NCBI GenBank assembly: GCA_036939975.1
Contig: JALLPB010000228.1
Location: 1-28,802 of the forward strand
Origin: Cyclostephanos tholiformis
Taxonomy: Eukaryota; Bacillariophyta; Thalassiosirophyceae; Thalassiosirales; Thalassiosiraceae
DNA length: 28,802 nucleotides
Reading direction: 5' to 3'
The notes under the pieces are model-generated. The model did no database searches. It was not told where the DNA came from and was given only the letters and a program-made list of their open reading frames with translations. Both the position numbers and the translations under genes were made by a program. Of the stretch, positions 1 to 9,799 are shown in pieces. Every line of letters starts with the position of its first letter. Positions within the stretch are counted from its first letter, which is position 1.

Positions 1-25
1 CCCCCCCCCCCCCCCCCCCCCCCCC
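1..25. repeat. Poly-C run at the window start
   Basis: Twenty-five uninterrupted C residues open the window, followed by a pyrimidine-rich stretch. Together with the 20-G run at 504-523 it shows that this locus carries unusually long G/C homopolymers. It may lie at a contig edge or be a length artefact. The reading frame of the CCA-adding enzyme is still open just downstream of it, so the true 5' end of that gene may be cut off here. Confidence 0.8.
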
Positions 26-73
26 TTTTCCGCCCCCCGTGTCGGCAGGGCGAGGGGAAGGACGTCGTATAAT

Positions 74-2515
74 GTGCCGTCGCACGTCCGCGCATCGTCG
101 TCGTCGTCGTCGGCGGCGTCGCTCGCGGAATGCCGAGTCCCCTCCTCCCCCAATGGTGGGTCGTCGTCTTCGTCGTCGTCGTCGTCGTCGTCGTCGTCAT
201 CTACCGGGGATAGGGCGAGTTCGATTACCATCCTCCCCCCACCCCGCCGCCAATCGGAGGGTGGGGGGAGGGGCGTCGTCGACGACGAGATCTTTCGATG
301 GCGGGAGCGGCGGGTGCAGAATCGGCAGAATCATCATCGGCAGCACCAGCGGCGGGAGCGATCCCGCCAGGTCCGTATCGTGCTATCGAACGACGAGGAG
401 GAGCTTTTCGACATCCTCCGGACAGCATCGATCGAGACCGGGATGACGTCGACCCTGCGCGTCGCCGGGGGGTGGGTGCGCGACAAGATCCTCGAATCCG
501 GCTGGGGGGGGGGGGGGGGGGGGAGGATTCGATATTCGTCGCGATGATGCCACGGTCGGGAACGGGATGGACGACGTCGCGTCGGATTCGATACGCTGGT
601 CGTCGTCGTCGTCGTCGTCGTCCCATTCGTCGTCGTTGTCCGGCACCGTCCCCGTCGATATCGACATAGCCATCGACGATCGACTGGGGATGGAATTCGC
701 GATTCGACTCGAGCGGTGGCTCAACGCCAAGAACGACGTCATCCGTCCCCCGAACGTCGGCGTCGTCGTGAAGAATCCCGAGAAGTCGAAACACCTCGAG
801 ACTGCGTCGATGCGTCTCGGTCCTTATTGGATCGACTTCGTCAACTTGCGCGCCGAGGAGTATTACGCCTGCGATTCGCGCATACCGGAGTCGACTAGGA
901 TAGGATCGCCCTGGGAGGACGCGCACCGTCGCGACCTCACGATAAATTCCCTCTTTTACAACATCAACGATGGTACGATCGAGGACATGACGGGGATGGG
1001 ACTCGACGACCTTAGGATGGGGATCATATCCACGCCGTTGCCGCCGTTGACGACGTTGCTCGACGATCCACTGAGGGTGTTGAGGGCTGTTAGGTTCGCG
1101 GCGAGGCTTAGGTTCGTCATGTCCGACACGCTGAGGAGGGCGGCGGCCGACGATAGGGTACGCGTCGCCCTGCGGAGGAAGGTCTCGAGGGAGAGGATCG
1201 GGAACGAGGTGGACCTTATGCTCAGGGGACGGGATCCGGTAGGCGCGATGGATTTGCTCGTGGAACTCGGCCTCGTCGAGACAGTCTTTTCCCATCATCC
1301 GTCCGATGAGACGTCATCGTCGTCGTCATCATCGTCGTCGTCGTCATCGTCCCAGACGGGGGAAGCGCATTATCGCGACGGACTTGCCCTATTGCGCGAG
1401 ACGTACCATCGTCTCTGCAACAACAGCGCGAATCCTCCCCATTGGTGCGACGCCACCCGCGCGCTAAGGTCCGGGGCCGTGAACGGCGTGGGCGTGGACG
1501 AGACGCTGGTCCTAACGGACGACGAGGACGCGCGTAGGTTGCTTTGGTACGCGGCTTTCCTGAAGCCGTTGCGCGATCGCGCCTCCGCCGCCGCGGCGGA
1601 CGAAAGGGACGATCGAGACATTTTCCGCCACCGCGAGTCGGGGGACGGCGGGACGAATGAGGTTACGTCGACGAGGAGGAGGGCGAATCGGTCCGTCGTG
1701 CTGAGGCTCCTGGTCGACGGCTTGAGGCGACCGATACGCGAGGCCGAGGCCGTGGAGAGGATAATGGACGCCGCGGACGGGTTCACGCCTCTCGTTTCCA
1801 TCGGGGGCGACGTCTCGGCGCTTACCGTCTTGCTCAGTGGCGCGCGAGTCTTTCACGCCGTGGACGACGTCATTTCGAGAGAAACAGGTGGGAAGTTGGA
1901 CGGTGGCGGCGGGAGGATCGTCTGCACCATGGATAATAGGTTGGTCGATCCGAATACCGAGGACGATCCAGTCTGGAAACACGCAATGGAATTCCGTGCA
2001 AGTTGCGCCGACGTTCTCGGTAAAATCGAGCAATTGTGGAGGGCCGCCTTCATCCTGTCCATGTGCGAGCAGCTCGTGAGTTGGAGGGATCACGAGAACG
2101 AGTACGCCTGCGGAGGAGAGCTGGTAAGGCCCTACGTTGTTACTTGTAAAACGCTTATCAGTGCTCTCCGTCCCGCCATTCATTTCGTTGCTAAACACGG
2201 CCTGATTTCATCCCCCCCTCCCCCCCTTAACTCCAGGTCCGAGAAGCCCCCGAGGAGGTAGCCAACGTCATTGTAAACGGTTACAACGAATACGCCGCGG
2301 CCATGATGCAGCTCGGCCTGATCGGTATATGGAATCAACGTCCGTTGCTGAACGGTGCCGAAATCACCGAGGGCGCGGTATTGCCCAACGTCCCCAGGGG
2401 GCCGATGTTCCGTCGCGTCATGGAAGAGCAGACGACGTGGATGACGAGCCATCCCGGCGGAGGGAGGGGAACGCTGGTAGAGCATCTGAGATCCACTTTC
2501 CCCGAATTCACGTGA
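74..2515 (+). CDS. CCA tRNA nucleotidyltransferase (two exons, frame break in a G run)
   Basis: Class II CCA-adding enzyme, which builds or repairs the 3' CCA of tRNAs using CTP and ATP; family members act in nucleus/cytosol and organelles. Seen: head motif RVAGGWVRDKIL at about 458-493, metal-binding DIDIAIDD at about 657-680, RRDLTINSLFYNINDGTIED near 928-987, DDPLRVLRAVRFAARLRF near 1063-1116, and SRERIGNEVDLML near 1186-1224. An intron at 2124-2236 (GTAAGG donor, C-rich tract, CTCCAG acceptor, phase 0) joins GGEL to VREAPEE, and exon 2 ends with the family-like LLNGAEI and a TGA at 2513-2515. The N-terminal part is read in one frame and everything after the G run 504-523 in another, so the run is one base too long (or two too short) for a continuous protein. 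Poly-Ser from TCG repeats lies at about 162-197, 597-622 and 1315-1350. The assembled protein, near 770 residues, is long for the family. No in-frame ATG precedes the head domain except at 443, so the start is unsure. Confidence 0.9.
504..523 (+). repeat. 20-G homopolymer inside a coding region
   Basis: Twenty G residues in a row fall between the nucleotide-binding GGWVRD motif and the DIDIAID metal-binding motif of the CCA-adding enzyme. The frame that carries GGWVRD ends at a TGA soon after the run, while the frame that carries DIDIAID is open through it. A one-base length error would repair the gene; a true length polymorphism would inactivate it or require slippage. Confidence 0.9.
2124..2236 (+). 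other. Spliceosomal intron of the CCA-adding enzyme gene
   Basis: Begins GTAAGG and ends CTCCAG after a long C/T tract. Removing 113 bases joins two codons cleanly (phase 0) and restores the conserved C-terminal helices of the family. Reading through gives a stop at 2259-2261 and a proline-rich tail with no family likeness. Confidence 0.88.
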
Positions 2516-2649
2516 AGTATATGTGTATGCGGCGTCATCGAGGATCAGTCGATTGCGCCCGCGATGGAACGAGGGATGATGCTGGGGACAACGCTTGTTG
2601 CGAGCGTCGTGGGGGTAACAACCCTATCCGGCTGTGAGATTTTAAATCG

Positions 2650-3109
2650 CATAGCGAGTTTGTTGCGAAGATTTCCTCCACGTGTTAAGAATGGAAGATC
2701 GTTCAAGGCGCTTTGCCGGCGTGGACCATCGTCAAAAATTGAAGTTCGATGCATCGGGGGAGATCATACGTTATCATCAGGGGGACTACCCTGGAAGTCG
2801 GAGGTATACGAACTCGAGGATGAGTTGGGAATAACCGCGCCCATCAAGTACGTTTTGTACGAAGATTATGGTGGTATGTAGCGAGTACAGTGTGTGAGCG
2901 TTGAAGGGAAGGCATTCGAGAATCGTTTGGGCATGCCCGAGGTGTGGCGGGGGGTGCGCGACGAGGAATTGAGTCGTATAGTGAGGATAGACGGATGTTC
3001 CTTCTGTCACGCTAGCGGGTACATCGGGGGGAATGTTAGTTACGAGGGTGTGTTGGAAATGGCACGGGCGTCGTTGAAGGCGGGGGGGAAGGTCAAGGTC
3101 GAGTTTTAA
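2650..3109 (+). pseudogene. Decayed 3' portion of a MYG1-like (UPF0160) gene
   Basis: MYG1 is a DHH-type 3'-5' exonuclease of mitochondria and nucleus. Only its C-terminal part is recognisable here. The pieces in order are ALPAWTIV (frame 1, near 2692-2740), LKFDASGEII (frame 0, near 2739-2768), then GLPWKSEVYELEDELG and PIKYVLYEDYGGM (frame 2, near 2780-2878). A TAG at 2879-2881 stands where the family has Trp before RVQC. The same frame then resumes with AFENRLGMPEVWRGVRDEEL and GYIGGN and ends with TAA at 3107-3109. So there are at least two frameshifts and one nonsense codon (one base from TGG). The DHH catalytic half is absent from the 100-130 bases separating it from the CCA gene. I read this as a truncated, dead copy; the residual conservation says it is not very old. 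Confidence 0.82.
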
Positions 3110-3243
3110 CTTGCATTACGAGAGGGAGGGGGAGTCCGACGGGGAAAAATAATATTTAATTTTACTAAACCGCGACAACCGCATTCACTTAATTTGATTA
3201 GATAAAATCACCCTGCGGGACGAACAAACTATTATTAATAATG

Positions 3244-3726
3244 CGACGAATCTGTGCATGTATGCAGAAAGACAAATATCACTGCGTTGCACACGCAAGA
3301 CTCCACTATTCTTTAGTTTTTTCACATATCTGAGACGAGCAATTAAAACTGCTCGAGAACCATCAACATCCTTTCCTTTCCAAGCGAGCTATGCTCTTAG
3401 ATCGCTCATTGAAAGTTTTTCCAGATTGTTATCATCGTGCTTGCCCTCCTGTCCTTTCTTGTTCATTCTAGCAACCGACGAATCTGTGCATAGACAAAAT
3501 GCATCTCTTATAAAATTGCCATGCTAACTCAGAAAGTTAAATATCACTGCATGACACTAGGTTGCACACGCCAGATTACACTATCCTGCAGTTTGCTTCA
3601 CATTTCTGAGTCGAGCAATTAAAACTGCTCTAGAACCACCAACATCCTGTTTTTTCCAAGCGAGCTCCGCTCTTAGTTCGCTCATTGAAACTTTATCCAG
3701 CCCTTTCTTGTTCATTCTAGCGACCG
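3244..3726. repeat. Tandem duplication, about 232-bp unit, at the 3' end of the BTB pseudogene
   Basis: Unit 1 (3244-3475) and unit 2 (3476-3726) both start with CGACGAATCTGTGCAT. They share in order the pieces AAATATCACTGC, GTTGCACACGC, GAGCAATTAAAACTGCTC, CCAAGCGAGCT and TTTCTTGTTCATTCTAGC. Unit 2 is the real 3' end of the MATH-BTB-SAP pseudogene (SAP-like C-terminus), and unit 1 is a diverged extra copy of it plus flanking DNA. Small indels separate the units. Confidence 0.8.
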
Positions 3727-4700
3727 AATAAAGGATTTCAAGCCTGATATTCTCTGATTCAGGGATATCCTCAAGGGTACCCGATGATCGAACCTCATCC
3801 ACATGCGCAACGATGAAGTTGATCGCTGCTTCGTTGAGGTGGAAGCAATTCATCTTATCAGCGTATGCCACTGCTTCGACGACATCATCCACCGAAAACT
3901 TGATTTGCTTCACATACCACGATTCCGCCTCGATCTTCAGGCTTGTCAGCCCATACTTGTCTTAGGCTTCAATCAAATCTTTTGCATGATCTTTCCATTT
4001 GGCTGACGTTATGTCACCCCCGTACACATATCGTAACATTAATCGAAATATCTCCGGTGCGACATCTGTGACTGGTACAGGTGTTTTTCCATCACAGTCG
4101 TCACACAGCGAAGCAAGAATGAATCCTTTGGCGCAAGTCTTCAACACAATCTTATGAGCACTGAAGACTTCCCCGAGAGCAGTGGGAGAGGATTCAGATG
4201 TATCAGTCGGTTCGACCCTGAAGGACAAATCTGCAGTTTCTTCATCTGAGAATAATTGCAGTATGTTCTTCACGAAAGGGTTCTTTGGAATATAAAAAGG
4301 CAGGCTGTGCTCTGGCTTGATTTGAACTTATACGATCAAAGTTCCATGTTTAAGGACGTTGGTATCCATGGTCTTGGCACGAGGAACAAAATCTGTCCAA
4401 CCCCAATTATCTTGCAAGTTTTTGAAAGTGATCCATTCTTTGTCATTGGTGTTGATTACCTCTGCACTACTATTGTTCTTTATTGCAAACCCGAACTGAA
4501 TCGAAATTTCTGTATCGGAACAATTCGTTAGGTTAAGGTGTATATTGCCTTCATTTGCCTGGCTGCCTCCACCCGGATAGAGATCCACCCTCCACTAATT
4601 GCCAAGGCTGTTGAATGTTGGAGATGTCACAGCTTTGTCCTTTTCTGGGACAGGCTTTCAAAATTGTAAAAATGAAGAGTGTGCCTCTCACCCCAACCTT
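3581..4700 (-). pseudogene. MATH-BTB/POZ protein with C-terminal SAP-like segment, inactivated
   Basis: The family usually acts as substrate adaptors of cullin-3 ubiquitin ligases or as scaffolds. Reading on the minus strand: a MATH/TRAF-like part (SPTFNSLGN, then WRVDLYPGGGSQANEGN, near 4630-4545), then BTB signatures (FSAHKIVLK, APEIFRLMLRYVYGGDI, near 4175-4015), a BACK-like helical part, and an SAP-like end (LRAELAWKKQDVGGSRAVLI). All lie in one frame, broken by TAG at 4595-4597, TAA at 4328-4330 and TAA at 3962-3964. Each stop sits inside conserved sequence that resumes immediately (for example DLIEA, stop, DKYGLTSLKIE). Near 4655 a frameshift separates a further N-terminal piece. Three in-frame stops plus a frameshift make a functional full-length protein very unlikely. 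TAA and TAG are used as normal stops by neighbouring genes, which argues against a changed genetic code. Confidence 0.85.
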
Positions 4701-5217
4701 CCCACTCACTTGGCGGGCGCCCAATACGAATCATCGATGTTCTGAACTGTTGTTTGGAAGTGGCGCAGATGAAAAATTAAAAGACAACGACAAGAGGTTT
4801 GGCATGAGAGGGGTGCCACTTTTGCTCATTCGAGTTTTTCACAACGGATGAACCACGTTTCGCTGGCAAACTGAGTCCCACTTCTCATTTCTTTTTTGAT
4901 AAGAAACTGTCCAAGTTTTGTCCTCAGGTGAAACATATGGCTTGCCTCCGAAATGGTAATGTGTACAGGAACGCATGGCCAAACAATGGCAGGGACTTGG
5001 GTTTAGATGAGAGGGAGGGGGTGGAGGGAAAAACATTACGGTGTGGGATATGGATCGATGAGCCAAAACTTTTTTTGGTGGGTCTTCTTTCACTGCTCAA
5101 ACATGTGTTGGATAGGTTTCATATTATGGCGGCACCGCCATGGTGGGTAGATGCTATCATATTTGAGTCTACCCAATCAAGACTATAAAGCATTCGATAT
5201 CATTTCTAAGCAATCTC
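4701..5217. other. Intergenic stretch, no gene recognised
   Basis: This stretch lies between the BTB pseudogene and the 3' end of the ThDP-cupin gene. It has only short, unconvincing ORFs in both strands and no recognisable motif. It should hold the 3' UTR and polyadenylation region of the minus-strand gene that ends at 5218. Confidence 0.5.
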
Positions 5218-8200
5218 CTAAGGCAAGAATAATCCATCACTACCCTCAATACCAGTGCAACTGCATTTCATTTGGTCTATTTCAGCATGCGCGCCGCACC
5301 ACATGGCAAGGATTAGACATCCAATATCCTTCGTATATGTTTGATGAATGCTCCCGATTTCGTTAAATATGACGGAACCCTCCTTGTTCACACGATCAAC
5401 AAATTTCCCTTTGGTTCCTAAAGATGGGATCTTCTCTGCCACCGCTTGTACCAACGAATGAGCGACTTCTTCAATCTCAGATTTGGACGGCGGCTCGTAA
5501 AACGCACTGCCCCCCTCGACATCAGCCAAAGGCAACTTCCTCGACAGCACCTTTGGGTTCACCGTGGCTCCGGAGAGGTATACCTCCCACAAATCGCCGA
5601 CGAGGGGAATATCCAGCTCCGCACTCGCATGACTGTGCAGGGCGAAGTTGAACTTCGGCGGGCAGGCCAGGAGCTGAAGCTTGAGTGGATGCCCATTGCT
5701 CATTCCCCTTAGGACCACTTCCTCGAGAAGGGTCTTAGGGGTCATGGAGGCTAGGACATATGATCGGAACTTAGTATCGAAGGTCTCCCTCGACTTAGGA
5801 GTCTTGAAAAGTTGAGGCTGCGCATCACCCGCGGGAGCAACGGACAAGGATTCGAGCAGTGTCTGAGCAACCTCGGAGGGAGAAAATGTAAAGATATCAC
5901 CCTTGTTGAGCCAGTAGCCATCCGATTTCTCAACCTTGTTCAAACCACTTAGCCACTTAATGATTTTCGGCCTCTCAGACTTCCAGTGATCTACTTCCAA
6001 GTTAGGGAGTACGTGATGGCTATCCTCCATCCGCAGCGGCACCCTGTTCAACGAATCAGGAAGCGAAAGCTTGAACATGGTAGGGTGTATATCGGGATCC
6101 TGGAGGACTTCGATCACGCAGCATCCATTCAACTCCGCAGACTCCCAGCATTTTTTGATTGTTTCCGAAATGACGTTACTATCGCAGGTGGAGAGGATCA
6201 TCCCATTAGGGTACCCATAAGCCTTGAACAAGTCGACGTAACTAGGCGATCCGATGTGGCACCCATCAGCATCGAGGCCTGGTCCCCATCTGTTTTGGGC
6301 GCGTGCAAAATGACGGAAGCGACCTTTGTAAACGTGAATCGACAACAATATTCATATCGAACGCGATCATTCCCTTACACTTCATTCTGAACCCTTCCCA
6401 ATCGATTATTGCATATCACGACGACTAGTACATTCCGCACGTTCATATCCCTCATGGTAGCGAGCTCGTTGATGCTCATTTGGATCCCGCCATCGCCGGC
6501 GACGATCAGGGTCTGCCTCGTCTTTCCACTTTCCCGGATGTGATTTTCCCCCGGAAAGTGGTTCGTCGCCTTCCTCGCGGAGGATACCGACGCCGCGAGG
6601 CCGGCGTTCATGGCGTAACCCATAATGCCAAGGTGCTCACTCTGCAAAAAAAAAGAGACGGAGAGCGTATATTAGATTATCATATGGTTTAGGGGACACG
6701 ATCCGGAAGGATAGAATCGCTATGTGATTACAATATCTCTTACCGTCAAAAACCGCTGTCCCCTCTTCGCCGGCAGGGCGCTAGCCAGCCATAGGGAGTT
6801 ATCCCCGATGTCTGCGCACACGACAGCGTCCCCATCCAAGATCTCGCCCATGACCTTGAAGAGGACACCGGGATGGCAGTGTTCCTGCATTCAAGAGGGC
6901 GTCCGGAACGAAACGAGGTGGGGGGGAGACTACGTTGGATGAAAAATGGCAACGATCACATTGAAGAGAAAAAACACCCACCTCGCTGCGCGTAGAGATC
7001 TCTGTCCCGCTCAGGTAAGTGCCAGGGGTGCCCGCAATCTTGACGTACGACCCCTTCATAAGGTTGGACCACACGTCATCAGCCGATCCTGGCTCGTGGA
7101 CATCAACCTCGACGTCGATGCCGACGTCAACATCGTAAACGGACTTCCCTTGAACATTCGCGGCGGCCACCTCGGAGGGGGACATCGTCCCACCCAAACC
7201 TCGAGCGCCCGAGCGTAGCACGTGGTCCTCGAGGACCCTAATGAGCAGGTCGAGGGTGTCCCTCAGGTACCCGCACGACAATACCGCCCCCGGGCTGTAC
7301 CGCATGCTATCGCCCGCCACGAGACGCTCGTCGATTTGAAGGAACTCCCGCACCTGCAGGCCGTGGGCATCGGCTACGAGGCCCGTGTAGTCATTGACGC
7401 ACACCCCAACGACGGTGTCGCACCTCTCCAGCAGCACGGATGCGCCCGCCGTGCCCGCATTACCGTACACGCCGACCACGCCGTACGATAGTGGATGTCT
7501 CTCGTCGACCGTGCCCTTGCCATCGAACGACGTTAGGATTGGAGAGCGCATGAGCTCGGCGAGGCGCTCGATTTGACGTCCGAGGGCGTTGGCACGATAT
7601 CCGCACGCGATTAGTACGCGCCTACCGGACATGAGCTCGCGATGCAATGCCATCGAGAACGCCTCGACGTGCACTGTCGATGTCGGTACGCATATCTTCG
7701 ATTGGAATGCAGTGCCAAGGCAGAAATGCGTCCTCGCCGTTATCGTACCCGACTGGACGTCGACCGGTATGGCAAGGTGGGCACACCTGTTCGACGCCAC
7801 CGCGGCAGTGAACGCATTCCGCGACAAGGGCAGCAGCTGATCGACGTGCGACGCGGTCTCCGAGTAGGCCAGTCCCGCCATGCGGAAGATGCTCGTTTGG
7901 TCGATGTCCTGGAAGTCGGAGCGTCGCGTCTTGTCAAGGCATTTCATCCCCGTGATGCACAATAGCGGCACGCGGTCCTGATCGGCGTCGAGTAGGCCCG
8001 ATAGCAGGTGGGACGCGCCCGGTCCGGAAGACGATATGCAGCATCCCAACGTGCCGTGGAGCTTCGCGTATGCCGACGCGGCCATGCTAGCGTTCGTCTC
8101 GCACCGACAGTAAACCCAGGTCAATTCGGGGTGTCTCATTATCGCGTCGACGAGGGGCACGATCGATCCGCCGTGACCGCCGAAGACGTGGGATACCCCG

Positions 8201-8337
8201 GCCGAGACGAGGGCATGACAGAGGAATTCGGCGCCGGTGAATTGCCGGTAGTGACGGGTGATTATGGCGTCCTCTCCTCTTTGGTGGGTTACCATCGTCG
8301 TGCGCACATTCGAGAAAAAGATCCATAATTGTGGCAT
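5218..8337 (-). CDS. Thiamine-diphosphate enzyme (acetolactate synthase-like) fused to a cupin domain
   Basis: Four exons on the minus strand: 8337-6982, 6884-6744, 6641-6379 and 6289-5218. Splicing gives about 943 residues with no stop. Intron borders are GTGGGT...GCAG (phase 0), GTAAGA...GCAG (phase 0) and GTAAGG...ACAG (phase 2). Residues 30-200 form the PYR domain with the likely cofactor-activating Glu80 (CETNAS), followed by a central domain. The PP domain carries VVCADIGDNSLWLAS, the diphosphate/metal motif GDGG near 548 and NN about 26 residues later, then WGPGLDADGCHIGSP and a family-like end (RVPLRMED). About 280 residues follow in the same exon, with a cupin motif 1 (HSHASAELDIPLVGDLWE, near 805) and a motif-2-like NEIGSIHQTYTKDIG. 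The family condenses or decarboxylates 2-oxo acids; the substrate here is unknown. A bicupin-like metal site could act on the product or regulate the enzyme. No plastid-type signal is evident. The start may instead be Met15. Confidence 0.88.
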
Positions 8338-8605
8338 AATTATTACTGTTCATAAGTACCATACTTAACTTTTAGTAGTACCCTACCGACCCGGGAGTTC
8401 GCAAAATGAGGATGAAGAAAAAGAGGAGAAACGAAGGAGCAGCGATCGTTCGGCGGGGATTTATTTTTGCTTTGCTCTCTCATCTCGATGACTGACGACT
8501 CTGCCCTGCTCTCTAGATCCTCTGTTCTCGCTACTTGCGACAAGCACAGCTCCTTGGGCTCAGCGCCCTTGCTCGGCGTTTGAAAACGCCAAAAAAAGTT
8601 GAGAA
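8338..8605. promoter_or_regulatory. Probable 5' flank of the ThDP-cupin gene
   Basis: This is the stretch upstream of the minus-strand start codon at 8337. A 7-bp hairpin (GGCGTTT, 2-base loop, AAACGCC) lies near 8576-8591. I see no clear TATA box or other defined element, so promoter function is inferred from position only. Confidence 0.3.
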
Positions 8606-8870
8606 GCAATACGTCCAGTGCGTGGAGAGGAATGCACCAAGCCCACCCTATCCAAGTGTCATCATCAGCCAAGTGAGGTCGGAGGAGCTCGTATGTAAAA
8701 TTTATCCGCATTAGATGAAGGATGGATTCTCACAAGTTGACTGAGTTTTATGAATATTACCCATAACTGAACAACTATAAGTCAAATAATGGAGTCTTGT
8801 TATAGTCCCGCCGATGCGATGGTCAGATACCTCCTCGGGCCTTGCGCTCCTTGTTTGTCTTTCGTAGAGG
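8606..8870. repeat. Dispersed repeat, copy A (CpG-retaining)
   Basis: This aligns over about 260 bases with 14227-14505 in the same orientation. Shared anchors are TTTATCCGCATTAGA, AAGGATGGATTCT, GTTGACTGAGTTTTA and AGTCAAATAATGGAGTC. Copy A keeps CpG where copy B mostly has TpG or CpA. The origin is unknown: it has no convincing coding frame and no terminal repeats, so it could be an old element fragment or a captured host segment. Confidence 0.75.
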
Positions 8871-8895
8871 GACGTTACCCGCAGCGGGAACCTTG

Positions 8896-9312
8896 TCATC
8901 TGTCATCTGTCCACGCGAACCATGTGTTACATGCTATCTGCGCGGCAAGGAGTAATTCGTCGCTTCCGTCCGCCGCATCGATGCCTTGTCCCACATGACT
9001 CCTGACTTCGGCCCTGGCATCAATACAGGCCGTGTAGAGCTTTTGTCCTTGCTCTTTTTTGAGCTCGGAGTCGTTATCTCGCCGATGGTTGATACGGAAG
9101 ATGCCATTTTCGTCAGCTGGATTTTTTCGAAGGACAGGAGGACGAGTTCGTTCTTCTTGATCGCGAATACTGAGGTTGCCGCGCAGAGTGGGATTGCCAG
9201 AGGCAAGGCTTGAGCCACCACTGATTAAGACGTAGATGAAGCTAGTGCAAAGGGGGATGAACATTATTCTTGCTGGTTGCGTTGTTGCAGACAGAGGGAG
9301 GATATGTAGCAA
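8896..9312 (-). CDS. Possible small secreted protein (hypothetical)
   Basis: A 138-residue frame with no recognised domain. A hydrophobic segment near residues 17-38 (starting MFIPLCTSFIYVLISGG) followed by small residues resembles a signal peptide if Met17 is used. The remainder is polar and charged, with many purine-first codons as in real coding DNA. A second open frame (9221-8934, 95 residues) overlaps it on the same strand and also begins with a hydrophobic stretch, so only one can be the true product. It sits about 560 bp upstream of the ThDP-cupin gene in the same orientation. Not recognised; it may be a chance ORF. Confidence 0.3.
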   Translation of the reverse strand: MLHILPLSATTQPARIMFIPLCTSFIYVLISGGSSLASGNPTLRGNLSIRDQEERTRPPVLRKNPADENGIFRINHRRDNDSELKKEQGQKLYTACIDARAEVRSHVGQGIDAADGSDELLLAAQIACNTWFAWTDDR

Positions 9313-9799
9313 GCAGAGGAATTGTCATTAAAATAACAAATGACTGTTTTTATTTCGCTGTCGATTTCGATCACATAAATAATGTTTGATCACGTTTTTT
9401 TATGAAACATGAATCAAATACGTAACAAACGACGTAAAATGTTACATTTCTAGGAGTCTAATGTGAGATGACGTCGAGGTGATGTCAGTAGAACAGAGAA
9501 CAAACACGAACCCAAAAACCAAAAATGACGAGTATTTTTTTTTAATTCGTAAAAAAATACCAAACACGAATAGTAAGATTCGCACATTGTAATTAATATT
9601 TGAATTTAGGCGTGAATGAGATTCCCTAATAATACACAAAATTTTGGACCTACGTTAGAAGGGGCAGGTCTCCTTTTTTGTATTGCCCTTCACCCCTCAC
9701 AAAAAGACAAGGCAGGGGAGGGAGTCTTCATGAGTGTGGGAAGCTGGAATATTATGACTTTAGCTTAGCAATGCATAGCAACTTTGTCCCCAGCATGAT
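9313..9799. other. AT-rich intergenic DNA
   Basis: It is rich in A/T runs (for example near 9530-9560) and has short ORFs only. It marks the change from the CpG-rich gene zone to the CpG-poor element zone. Nothing else is recognised. Confidence 0.5.

Noticed and set aside
225..1298. A 357-codon minus-strand open frame opposite the CCA-adding enzyme
   Set aside because: It is Arg/Pro/His-rich antisense of CpG-rich coding DNA with TCG repeats; the plus strand has clear family motifs.
3962..4597. Stop codon reassignment as an explanation for in-frame TAA/TAG in the BTB gene
   Set aside because: The CCA gene, glycosyltransferase, REEP and ThDP-cupin genes use ordinary stops and have none inside, and the BTB gene also has a frameshift.
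6799..6981. Extension of the first ThDP exon to a 512-residue protein ending at 6799
   Set aside because: The last 60 residues are intron and out-of-frame exon 2. Splicing at 6981/6885 restores the conserved GDAVVCADIGDNSLWLAS.
5218..8337. Two separate genes (ThDP enzyme and cupin)
   Set aside because: Both domains share the last exon in one frame with no stop, no new Met context and no intron signal between them.
8343..8711. A 122-codon minus-strand frame across the ThDP gene 5' flank and repeat copy A
   Set aside because: Copy B of the repeat does not preserve the frame, and no domain is recognised.
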